Of a DNA stretch of 21,345 nucleotides, positions 1 to 10,800 are shown in pieces (within the stretch, counting starts at the first letter, position 1; the number at the start of each line of letters is the position of its first letter). The translations under genes and the position numbers were made by a program. Origin of the DNA: Chara braunii (Eukaryota; Streptophyta; Charophyceae; Charales; Characeae); NCBI GenBank assembly GCA_003427395.1, contig BFEA01000143.1:82408-103752 (forward strand), given 5' to 3'. The notes under the pieces are model-generated. The model made no database searches and was not told the origin of the DNA. It saw only the letters and a list, made by a program, of their open reading frames with translations.

Positions 1-53
<53 letters not shown>
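1..53. repeat. (CT)n followed by (CA)n microsatellite
   Basis: An almost pure CT array (about 1-33) passes directly into a CA array (about 34-53). The right edge of the window also ends in a dinucleotide array (GA), so both edges lie in sequence that short reads assemble poorly. Confidence 0.95.
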
Positions 54-59
54 TGGCAT

Positions 60-970
60 ACAAAGGGAGGAGGAGGCGGGAGCGAGGAGGGAGGGCGAGG
101 AATAGTGCAGGAGCGGGAGTGGGAGAATGAGAGCAGGATTAGGAGGACGACAAAGCGGATGAGCGGGAGCCGGAGTAGGAACAGGAGGACGATGAAGCGG
201 AGGAGCGGGAGGCAGAGCGGGAAGAGGAGGACAATGAAGCAGCGTAGCTTAGGAAGCGGCAGAAGGGGAGGAAGCGGAGGAAGAGGAGGAAGCAGTGTGG
301 GAGGAGGAAGAGAAGGACGAAGAGGAGGAGGGAAGGAGGGGAGGAGGTGGAGGAGGCGGGTTGAGTTCAACGGGAATAATGGACTATTCCCAGCTCCACA
401 TGCCAGAGCAACGAGGAGGTACGAGGAGCAGAAGAGAAGCTGGAGGACGAGTGGGAGAAGGAGCACAGCAGGAGGAGCAGCAGGAGTGGGACTACGAGTA
501 GAGGAGGCGCGGAACCGGGAGGAGCAGAGCAGGAGCAAGAGGAGTTGAGGAAGTGGAGGTGGGGAAGGGGGAGGAGGAGGGGGAAGAGATGGAGGATGAG
601 CCCATATGAATTCAAGGCTGATAACGCTTTTTTTTTCCTTTTGTTTCTCCTTTCTAATTTGTATCACTTCCCAACTTATGTGCGTCATCTTTGCACAGGG
701 CCATGCCATTAAAGTTTTGAAAAGTGATCGAACATAACCAGCAACACAATGGCGAAAAAAAAAGGGTAAAAAAACGGAGGTGAGCGCCGTATTGAGCACA
801 GAGGAGAGCAACGAGGCGGAGGAAGACGAGGAGGAGGAAGACGAGGAGAAGAAGGAAGTGGAGGAGGCGGATGTGTGAGACGAGGAGGTGAGGAGAAGGA
901 GAAAGAGCAAGAGGGGAAAAGGAAGATGAGAAGCTGTAAAACGAGGACGAACTCGTGGGAGAAGGAAGGA
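60..970. repeat. Purine-rich GGA/GAG low-complexity tract
   Basis: The plus strand is overwhelmingly A/G, built from GGA, GAG and GAA triplets, in two blocks (about 60-600 and 770-970). A more ordinary T-rich stretch at 620-760 separates them. The long open frames on either strand (poly-Leu/Pro/Ser on minus, Arg/Gly/Glu on plus) follow from composition and are not evidence of genes. Read on the minus strand, the direction of the MNS1-like gene, the tract is a long polypyrimidine run and would lie in an intron or beyond its next exon. Confidence 0.85.
141..266. repeat. 42-bp tandem repeat, three copies
   Basis: The motif AGGAGGAC starts at 141, 183 and 225, giving exactly 42-bp spacing. The following bases (GAnnAAGCGGAnGAGCGGGAG type) are conserved in the first two copies and decay in the third. 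In one plus frame this gives a 14-residue repeat starting RRT(T/M)K. It is a minisatellite inside the purine-rich tract. Confidence 0.75.
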
Positions 971-1380
971 CAAGAGGGACAACAAGCACAAACATAATGG
1001 TGACAAAAAAAAGGGCACGCCACCCGTGTGGCACAGGGAGGAGCGCAAAGAGCAGTGGCAGCCTCCTTCTTCCGCTCCTCACATTTCGCGACTGTTTGTC
1101 ACTGGCTCTCTATGCTACTATCGCCCACATAGTACCATTCAGCCCACATGGTATGACCTGTGTTGGGCATCGAAAGGGTGCGTGCCAGGTGGCCCACGGA
1201 GCAGAACAATGGACCGACATGAGAAGGAACATGACGAGGAGAGGGTGAGCAGGAGAACCTGTGGTGGAGGAGGGAAGGACGCAGAAGCAGGGAGATGAGG
1301 AGGGGGGGTGGACATGGGAGGAGGATGGAGGAGGTGGGGGAAGGTGAGGACGAGCCCGGGACGAGGAGGAACAGATGGAA
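971..1380. other. No gene seen; mixed sequence then GGA-rich tail
   Basis: At 971-1230 the sequence is of ordinary composition with no splice-bounded coding segment found on either strand. At 1230-1380 it returns to GGA-rich sequence. Exon 6 of the MNS1-like gene was sought here on the minus strand and not found: no Lys/Glu-rich frame is present. Confidence 0.5.
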
Positions 1381-1632
1381 AATGGCTGCCATCAGGAAGG
1401 ACGAGGCAGAGGAGGACATGGAGGTGCCATCCGTGTGGACTGTGCCGCGAGCGTAGCCGCAGCGGGTCCACTTGTTTTTTTAAAAAAAAAATTTTGTGCT
1501 TTCATAAATGGCTGCCATCAGGAAGGACGAGGCAGAGGAGGACATGGAGGTGCCATCCGTGTGGACTGTGCCGCGAGCGTAGCTGCAGCGGGTCCACTTG
1601 TTTTTTTAAATGTTTTTTTTTGTGCTTTCATT
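1381..1632. repeat. 126-bp tandem duplication
   Basis: AATGGCTGCCATCAGGAAGG starts at 1381 and again at 1507. The two copies are nearly identical through GTGCTTTCAT; one clear substitution is GTAGCCGCAGC against GTAGCTGCAGC. The A/T run near each copy's end differs in length. Near identity implies a recent duplication. It lies about 75 bp beyond the 5' splice site of exon 5, in the downstream intron of the minus-strand gene. Confidence 0.92.
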
Positions 1633-1708
1633 CTCGTCTACAGGGGAGGGGCTCCGCCCAACGAGAAAGGCTGGAGGCCTTGCGGCCCTTAACGGAAATT
1701 GAACTCAC

Positions 1709-1840
1709 ATTGCTTAGTCGACGCTGCAGCTCTTTCTCCTTGTGCAATCTCTCTGCTCGTTCTTGTTCCTCCTTCATCATGTTATCATACGCGGCCATAA
1801 CCTCTTCCTCTTGCTTCAGTAAAAGCCGCTTTTCTTCTGT
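1709..1840 (-). CDS. Exon 5 of MNS1-like gene
   Basis: This 132-bp, 44-codon exon encodes TEEKRLLLKQEEEVM, AAYDNMMKEEQERAERL, HKEKELQRRLSN. The acceptor is CTGCTAG|ACA and the donor AAT|GTGAGT; both are phase 0, matching exon 4. It is a pure coiled-coil segment. The next exon was not found in 1-1708 and presumably lies outside the window. Confidence 0.78.
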
Positions 1841-4800
1841 CTAGCAGTTTCAAACCACAGCAAGACAAAAAGACAAACATGCTTCAAAAAAAAAAAAAAA
1901 ACAGAGCAAGGGTGCCTCTCCTCTCTTTATGTAATACAAGTTCAGAATGCGGCAAAAACAAAGGTGAACATGTCCCTCTTTTTGAATAAAAACATTGCAA
2001 GTTTTTTTCCCCCCCAAAAAGAAACAAAAGAACTACGGGGCTGGAAGATGGAAAGGGAGGGTGGGGAAGAGTGCAAGTAGGGGGGGCGAGGGGGGGGGCA
2101 GGGGGGCGGAGAGAGGTGGGGGGGGAAGGTAGGTAAGAAGAAAAGGATGGGAAACCGGGAGGGGGAGGAACCCGTAATGACTGGGTACCATTGGGAGTCT
2201 CCTGGTTACAGGTGTCCTCTGCTTTGGGGTCCTGAATGTATTAGCTTGGGGTCTTCGATATATTCATTTGTACATTGTATGCTTGACGGTGATAAGCAAC
2301 CGGACTGCCGCCCCCCAGAATGCATGGGGCACCTGAGTGGGTGTTGTGTTTTTCTTGAAAAAAAACAGAACACCTCTCCTCCTCTGTCTAGCAGTTAACA
2401 AAAAACAAAACAATAAAAGAGAAGACAGAAAGGCAACTCGGTAACAACCTGAGAATAGATATGAAAAGATCACCCTCATGGCGGCCACTCTCCAACGCAT
2501 TTCCACTGCTACATTCATGCTAGGAAAGCATGAAACTTGCCACTATTATGGCCAGGTTCATGCTTTCCGAACATGAACATAGCACCTCATGCGGCTAGCA
2601 AAGCACGAAACTTGCCACTAATACAGCCACAGAGCACAGGTGGGGTCTGGCCATGAAGCTGCTTCTTTTTGTCTAAGCAGTTCTAAAACAGCCAAGTCCT
2701 TTGGGACGTCTATCAAACTGTGGCCAGATTCAGTCAAACAAGTCCATGCAAGCATATATTTTTGGCCACATTCGGTCAAACAAGTCCATGCAAGCATCCG
2801 GAGATACAGTGCAGCGCCCGGCGAAGCACCGCACGTCCTGTGGTGTCCAGCATGCCCCCTACGGCCCTTGAAAATCTGGAGCTGAAAAAAAACAGAAGTC
2901 CATGCAAGCATACGTTTTTCGCCAGATTTGGTCAAAACAGTCCATGCAAGCACCTGTTTGGTCAAATTCGGTCAAACAAGTCCACGCAAGCATATATTTA
3001 GCCAGATTCGGTCAAATAAGTCCATGGCAGTATATGCTTGTTCATCTTCACCAAGGTGACAAATTCGTCTCGTCGACCCTCAATAAAGCCAAATTCGACA
3101 TGGAAACTCCCCGTCGGAGATTCAGTGGTGAGGCGATTGTAAGAGCTTCCACTCTTCAAACCACAATACCGGCAACCGGCGAACCCTATGGAAGACTCAT
3201 CAGATCCGATGGATCCGGTCCGGGTTTCAAAAGACTCGATGATTCCAAACTGTTCCTAGATGGGAAAAGCAATGTCAAATAACATAGAGTCCGACCAATC
3301 AGACAAATAAAAAAAAAAATTCAAGAGACCGAGAAAAACGCACCTGATTAGTCCAATCACCGCACGATCACACATAGTGTAATGACCCGTCAGAACACAG
3401 ACTGAGAACACTGCTGATTTCTGAGTTGTGCTGCTGGAATGAATGCTTTGCTGAGATTTCCGCGTTCTGCTGAGTTTTCTAAGTCTGTGTGTGTGCGTGC
3501 TTGCTGGTCTGTGTGCCTGTCCGAGTGCTTCTCGGTCTGAGTGTGTGTGTGACCCACAAGGGCACTTGTTTGTTTGGAGGCCCCGCAGGGCCAGTGCTTA
3601 CCTGTGGCCGTGACTTTCAGGGTTGCAGCGGGTAAGAACACTCAAGTGGCCGAGTGGGCCCACGGCACTTAGAGCAGCGGGAAAAACACTCAAGTAGTAG
3701 GTAGGCCGGTACCACTCAAGTAGCAGTGGATGTGTCGGGGTTTGGAGGGCGAGCCGAAGAAGACAAAAGTTGGCATTTTTAGAGGCCCAGTAGCTTACCG
3801 GCCAGGCCTAGGCCGCTAGCAGTCCAAGTAGCCCAAGTCTAGGGCCTGTGCGGACGATATCAGAGCCTGCAATGATGTTTCCCTCTGAAAGGGCGGAGGT
3901 ACCGGTTGCTTGGAGGCTGCGTGGCCTGGAAGTCACCGCCCAAGAGGCAGGTAGACCGCTATATCTTCAGGTAGAGTCCTGGGCTATACCTCATTTGCGG
4001 TATGCAAGTTTGGGTGACATGCTGCTTGAGCGAGCACCAGCATTCTTGGGGCTGCTGGAAGAAGAGCGCTGGTAGGAGCAGAGCTGGGAGGAGGAAGAAG
4101 GCCGGGAGCTTCCACCTCAGCTATGATGGAGCTCTACCGGTAGGAGGCAGAAGGGGACTAGGGAGGAGAGTGGCGAGGTACCTACCTGGCTATGGTGGAC
4201 GCCATCTTCATCACCTTGTTAGGCACTGCATCTGTAAGGCCCAAGTGGGGGTTGTGCCGCACCAAGAAGATTTCAAGGCAGAGTCAGGCATGGCGGCCTG
4301 AACAGCAGCAGACATAGCTGCTTTGCTTTGTCTTTTGCACAGCAGGGTAAGGGCCTTGCCATAGCCTTGATCTGGTTGAGGACGAAGAACATGGAGGCCA
4401 TGGCTATGGTGGACCTCTAGTTATGCCAAGCAGTAGAATTGGGATTCGGACATTGATTCTGGTTGAACTGGTTCTTCCATTCATCATTATTATTCTTGTC
4501 TATTTTTTGAATAAGAGGGAGGAGAGGAGGAGGAGTTTGGTTGGCGAGAAGGAGAGGGATAATCATAGGTCTTTTGCTGGTGTACATCTTCTTCTTCTCT
4601 CTTTCATCTTTTTCTCCTTTATCTCTCCCTTCTCTCAAGTTCATTCATTTCTTTTCCAATTGGACGGCATTGTGCTTCCTCGTGAATTTTGCACTTCCAA
4701 ATTGACCAGGATCGTAACATTGGTATCAGAGTGGATTCTACTTGCTGGCGAGAGTTGACTTTGCTTCCCTAACCCTAACCTAAGTGGTTGAGGGCACCAC

Positions 4801-7800
4801 TTAGGGTTAGGGTTAGTCCGTGAAGGGAAGTGGGCGAGCGTGGTGTAGGGAAGCTTCTCCCACCTGGTTTGGTCGTGTTGGGTCAACAGTGGACCTGACC
4901 AGGTTGCAAGAGTGCAAGTTTGGGGAGGCGAGACACTTGGAGGAGCATCGTGATGCAATTTGTGAGGGGCAACAGTGAGAGGCACCTGCAACTGGAATCT
5001 GGACTTCAAGGAGGACATTGGGCGATTTTAGGGCTCCCCTCAAGTTGGTGAGCTTGAGGGTGGAGCCATATCTTCACCTACGGACTGCAAGTTGCTACTT
5101 TGGTCTTCAACATCGACAGGCGATCCGGCGTTGTACCTTGGGGTAGGGTAGACCCTCCTAGGTGATAGGACACTAGTGCAGACATTGCTGATTGGTCAGG
5201 ACGACCATACGAGCGGGGGGTGAGTTATACTTCATCTCAAAGCTCAAGCCACTCAGGTAAGTGCCGTGCACCTACGGGATGCCCATGAGTGTGCGTGTAT
5301 GGTATTAATGTCCTGCTCGGGTTGATTCTGGGTTTCTTTTCCTACTCCTCTGTGGTCTTCATTGTGTGCATGAGCGTGCAAACATCTTTCTCACTTGATG
5401 AGTGGATGGATGGAGTATCTTGAATTGAGCGCCGTATCTTTCTACAGTGCTTTGTCTTTTCATTTCTGAACGGCCGTAGTTGGTAGGTTCTCTCTTAAGT
5501 TGAAATTCGTTTTTCAGTACGATAGGTGGCAGAAAGTAGGTACTTGTGGCACTCTTCTTGGTTGGGACCTAGCCGGGACCTACCTGGAACCTCGGGGAAC
5601 AGTGGAACCGGCCCCAAACAAGGAGGGCCCCTTAGGCCCAAATCTGTTGACGGCGTTTCATTTCTGTGTCTTGCTGGAAATCGGAGTTTTATCATTGGTT
5701 AGGGCACTCGCCGTCGAGGGGATCTCGGCTGAGGTGTTTTGCACATTTTTTTTCCGCACGGTTCGGCGCTTGGCTTACACCTTATACACCACTCGATTCT
5801 CCATTGTGTCGTGATTGTTGATCTTTGCTTTGATTTGCTGTACGTTCATGGAACTGAGCCAGATTGGGCAGGAGGGGATCTCGTACTTAATCTGGACAGG
5901 CCGGATCGATGGATCAAGACTCTCATCTTGAATTATTTTTATTTTCTTAATATTTTGACTGCTCTCCAATCCAAATGAATTGCCGCTCCGGCTAGGAGTT
6001 CTACCTCCTTTTTTGTGTGAATTTCAGTTTGTTTCTTCCATTGGGTTCTTTAAATGCCCGCTTCGACGCAATCACAAACGAGAGAGAGAGAGAGAGAGAA
6101 GAGAAGCTTTCAAGTGTCGCGCTTGAGGGAGTTAGGAGAGGGAAGAGGAGTTTTCATCCTAGAGTTGTGAGGAATTACGGATCTCTCTTGAGAGACTTAC
6201 TGACACCCTTATCCTCCATCAAGACGACTGCAGCAGAATGGAAGCTGCGGGTGGACGCTGCCCCTAAGGCTGAACAAAAGCAATACCTATTCTTTTATGA
6301 GAAAGCATTGAAGAGGGAAGAGAAAGAGAGGGAGAGGGAGAAGGGAGACAAAGTGAAATCCGATGAGGCTGTCTTCAGCACTGTGCCCACCTTGACTGAT
6401 GCTGAGGTGGGGGAGAAGACTGTTCCACTTCTCAGAGCCTTAGTAGATGTCTGGGCAGTTGAGGACCATGCTGGCCAGCTCACGTTGAGTGTTTGAGGAA
6501 ATCAAGAAGTTGCGCGAAGACATGGCCAAGATGGCACAGCCGCACCGTGACCAGCTGCAGCAGTTTGTGAATCTGCAGCAAGCCCAAATTGTCCTCCCTC
6601 CTGCCTACCCTACTTCTAAAGCTGCGAAGAAGTCCATTTTAGCCCCTCTTATTGTGTCTTCTTCTTCTTCTTTTTTTAGCGTGGTCAGGAATTTTGGAAC
6701 TACTTCAGCCCCAAGTTTGGACCCAGCAATTGCTGGTCCTAGTTGCAGTTTTCCTTATGTGGACAGAAAGGGACGACATCGAGTGTTGGATCAGCTCTAC
6801 GCGATCCTACTTTGATGAGATGGGGACACCCCCAGTTACTCCATCGTTGGTCCTAGGGACCAATGTGGAACCCGCCATACGAGGCTGCTTAGAAGTCTAT
6901 TGTACAGTCAAGTTATAAGAGAATAGAACTGAACAAATGGCTGAAGGTTACACCGATAGCCACACTCGAGGATCTAATCAAGCAATATGTTGATCGACAT
7001 GCTGCAGCTAAAGCTAGACTCAAGCTTGACAAGCTCAAGCACAGCAAGTGCATGGGCACCATGGATAGTCTGCAACAGTATGTTAGTAAACTCTTTGTTA
7101 CTCCTGATTTGAAGATGAATGCGCAGTCTTGCTTGGATGTGATTAAAGGTACGGTTTCTTCTACTACAACTTATCGCCTGGAGCTCGGACTCGCAGACTA
7201 TACAGATTGGTTTTCCCTCATGTAGGATTAGTCAAGCTAGAGGCACAAGACGTCTCGGGTGGATTGGGTGGTGGAAAGACCACCAACCGCAAACGGTTTT
7301 CAAACAAAAACCGTTTTGCAGTGCACGATCAGCTAGAGGTTGACGAGGAGACCTTTGCAGAGGACCCTTCTCTTGGTGACGACCAGGATCAAGACTGCGA
7401 GGCATCTTGCTCTTCGTCAACCGACGAGTCAGACTATGCAAATGAGGATGAAAAACTTAATGCCTTCACTAAGACTGCCAAGACCCGCAAGGGACCAAAC
7501 CGGAACTCGGTGCATAACACTCTTTATCTCTCCAAAGGAGCCAAAATCCCACATAAACCCGAGGAAACAGCAACCAAACCTTGGATTAATCTCCGGAATG
7601 GCGAAAGTGCATTGAGAAGTAGGCTCAAGAGAAATGTTTGGATGCATTGCCAGCTACCTGGGCACACAGTTGACAAGTGTTTTAGGGTGTAGGGAAACCA
7701 GCCATGGGCGTAAAGGTGTTGTCAGCACACTCTACCATGGGGAAGGCTGAAACAGTAAGTCGTGATTCTCCTACGGGATCTGATGTCGTTCAACAGCCTT

Positions 7801-10800
7801 CTCTTGATGCCGCTTCATTTGCTGATTTCAAGGCTGCTGCAAATCCAACCCTATATGTCAAGCCTTGGGAGGAGTCTAGGAAGATCAACTTCCACGCTCA
7901 CTTGCAACATTTGCCTGAGATGAAACAACACCATGTTCAAGGGACACTGCAATTTATTTTCTTCAAACTTCTCATTAAACATTGTTACCTTCGTGTCCTG
8001 GTTAATAGTGGTTCCACTGCAAATTTTCTTTTTTCCACACGGGGTTCGCAAGGTGGGCTTGGGAATGAAGCAAGTGGAATTGCAGAACCTTTGCCAGACC
8101 CAAGTGGGCAACAAAGAGATTGTCACTTCCACGCATGCAGTCAAAGGTGTGCGCACTACGTAAACCATAGGCGGAGAGGGCGAAGAGGACAACAAACGAG
8201 GGGTTGTGACAAACTATTTCGTCAGAGTTTTACTGACTCATCAGGAGACTGAACCCTCAACAGTCTGCAGAATCCGCTAACTGATTACATTGTAACTGAT
8301 AATCCAACTTAACCCCGGTTGTGGTTAAGCATCAACGACTGCCCGACAATTGATACCCTGAGGTGGGCACCAACCACTGCCCTCAAGGTACCTGTGACGA
8401 AAATCAAAGCAGACTATCACTCACCCACACCAGGTGGAACACTCTACAGATTGTCGGTTCACATACATATCGTCAAACATAGTTGCCCGGTATATATATA
8501 ACATATATAGCCTAGATACATACATATAAAAGTATTATAATTTATAATATTGTGATGATCCGACCAAACACGGACTGAGACAGCTGATTTCTGAGTTTTG
8601 CTCATGGACTGAATGCCTTGCTGAGTTTCCAGCTTGCTACTAAGTTCTCTAAGTCTGTGTGTGGGCACGCTTGCTGCTCTGCATGTCTGTCTGAGTGCTT
8701 GTTGGCTGGAGTGTGTGTATGACTCGCAAGGGCACTTGTTCGTTCATTGGGCCCTCAGGGCCGGTACTTACCTGTGGCCGTGACATTGAGGGTTGCAGCG
8801 GGGAAAACACTCAAGTGACGGGGGAAGAGGCCCGCAACACTGGAGCAGCGGGGAAACACTCAGTAGCAGGTAGGCCGGTACCACAGCCCGAAGAGGTAGA
8901 TGTGCCGGGTACTCGAGGCCGAGCAGAAGAAGACAAAAGTTGGCATTTTTAGAGGCCCAATAGTTGTAGGCTAGGTCTAGGCGGGTACCAGTCCAACCAG
9001 TCTGAGTCTAGGGCCTGTACAAGCAATATCAGAGTCTGCAATGATGATTCCCTCTGAAAGGGAGGAGGTGCCGGTTGCTTGGAAGGCCGAGCGGCCTGGA
9101 AGTCACCGCCCAAGAGGCAAGTAGGCCGCTATATCTCCAGGTCGGGCGAAGAGCCCACCCTCATTGTCGATGTGCAAGTTTGGCGACACACAGGTTGGAG
9201 CGCTGGCTGGAGCAGCGCTGCTGAGGAAGGAGCAAGGACACAGAGGAGGAAGAAGACCAGGAGAGAGGGGGAGCACCAGAGATACTTACCTGGCTATGGT
9301 GGCAGCCATCTTCATCACCTTGGCGGGCGCTGCAGCAGGAAGGCCCCAGCTGGGGTAGAGCTACACCAAGAAGCTTCGAGGCAGAGTCAGGCATGGCGGC
9401 CTGAGCTAGAGCAGCCATAGCTGCTTTGGGTTGTCCTCTGGACATCAGGGGAAGGCCTAGTAGTCCGTCATAGCCTCGGCCTATGAGAGTGAAGAGTGGG
9501 GGAGGCGCCATGGCTATGGTGGACCTCAAGTGATACCTGCAGTAGAAGAGGGATTCGGACAGTGATTCTGGTTCAGCCATTCGAAATTGTCTTATTATTT
9601 CTTGTATGCATAAGAGCAGAGGAGATAAGGAGGAGGAGAGTGTTTGGCGAAGAAGAAGAGCTTTACCATTTGTCTATGCTGGTGTACATCATCTTCTTCT
9701 TTCTTTCTTTCTTCTTCTTCTTCTTCTTCTTCTTCTTCTTCTTCTTCTTCTTCTTCTTCTTCTTCTTCTAATCCTCTCTCTCCTCTCAAGTTCATTCATT
9801 TCTATCTTCAATTGGACGCCATTCTACTATGTGATGAATGTGTACTTCGAAATTGACCAGATTATAACAATATTATGAATCTGTTTCTTGGTACAGACTC
9901 CACTGACCTGTAGCGCTCGCTCCTTGTTCATCTGTGCAGCCCTGAGCCTCTCCAGGAGAGATCTTATCTCTTCACTTTCGTCCCGTATCCGTAGTAGTAG
10001 TTGTTCCTTTCTCTCCTTCTCCTTTTCTTTCTCCGCGAGAGCTGCTGCTATTTTCTCATTATCAGCTGCAGCCTTCAATCACAGATTGCAGCTCAAAAGT
10101 CCCAAAAAACAAAAAACAAAAAACAAAAAACAAAAACCAAAAACCAAAAAACAAAAAACGGACTTCACTCAAAAACAAATTTCATCAAATGCTGACAAGA
10201 ATTTGCACATTGAGCAACAAAATCAGAAAAGGAATTTAAATCCATTTAAGAGAATGAATAACCAACCATATGCAAAGCTAGGGTATTTTACTATTTTTAA
10301 ATGCAACCAGACATGGATGTCTTGTGCTCGGACACACATGATACATGCTCAATCGAGCAATGTATATGGAGCCAAGGATCCGCAAAGTGATGAAAAGGAC
10401 TCGAATGGACAATGCAGCATCAACAAGCAATGTACATCAGATACATACGAAAATAGCACAATGTAGAGCAGTGGAAGACTCAAAAATATTACCTGACCTG
10501 TCAGATACTGATGCAAAACCCCATCATACACCACACATGTGAGAGAGAGGGGAGGACCGCATACCGGAAGAAAGGTCCCTCCTTGAGCACACACATGGGG
10601 AGATACCACGGATGAGGAGATGGGGGAGAGGCGAGACGAAGATGGAGGTGAGGGAGAAGACCAAGATCGTGATAGTGGAGTCCAAAAATAGTCTCCCTGC
10701 CGAATGTCCAATCAATGTCTGCCACAAAAATGTTGAATCAGATCCTGGGCCTCATGGGCCAATGTAACCTCTGCCTGTAACCTCTCTCTCTCTCTCTGAA

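Larger units (their letters stand above)
1841..2514. other. Intron 4 (left part): no gene; poly-A, G-rich block
   Basis: On the minus strand this is the 3' end of intron 4. It holds an A-run near 1886-1901, a C/A run near 2008-2020, the G-rich block described separately, and a second copy of the exon 5 acceptor at 2383-2396. No other splice-bounded coding segment was seen. Confidence 0.55.
3378..9869 (+). mobile_element. Decayed LTR retrotransposon, gag-protease only, Ty3/gypsy-like
   Basis: Two LTRs (3378-4719 and 8551-9869) begin TGT and end ACA. The first is followed at once by a TGGTATCAGAG primer-binding site. Between them lie gag (about 6017-7692) and an aspartic-protease fragment (7704-8252), both broken by frameshifts. 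I found no reverse transcriptase, RNase H or integrase, and only about 300 bp separate the protease from the second LTR, so most of pol is deleted. No clear polypurine tract precedes the second LTR. By eye the LTRs are roughly 75-85 percent identical, implying an old insertion, or two separate ones. The unit lies antisense in intron 4 of the MNS1-like gene. Five-base flanks CATAG and ATATT do not match as a target-site duplication. Ty3/gypsy is inferred only from the gag and protease style. Confidence 0.78.

Noticed and set aside
32-1082. Long minus-strand Leu/Pro/Ser-rich frames and plus-strand Arg/Gly/Glu-rich frames
   Set aside because: They are translations of a GGA/GAG purine tract; composition alone keeps them open on both strands, and no domain or splice structure is visible.
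1308-1844. 178-codon plus-strand frame
   Set aside because: It covers the 126-bp duplication and is antisense to exon 5, which has much better coding character.
2720-3030. CRISPR-like repeat spacing
   Set aside because: Units are contiguous 40-42-bp tandem repeats without unique spacers of constant length, and the context is eukaryotic.
4767-4816. Telomere or chromosome end
   Set aside because: There are only two to three TTAGGG-like units per arm, arranged as a hairpin inside a retroelement leader.
8440-8550. Polypurine tract before the second LTR
   Set aside because: The sequence is AT-alternating, with no purine run of useful length.
8253-8550. Reverse transcriptase or integrase remnant
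   Set aside because: All frames were read for a YxDD box, an HHCC pattern and RNase H residues; none was found and the space is too short.
9595-9878. Poly-Ser, poly-Leu, poly-Phe and poly-Glu frames
   Set aside because: These are all six-frame readings of the TTC microsatellite in the second LTR.
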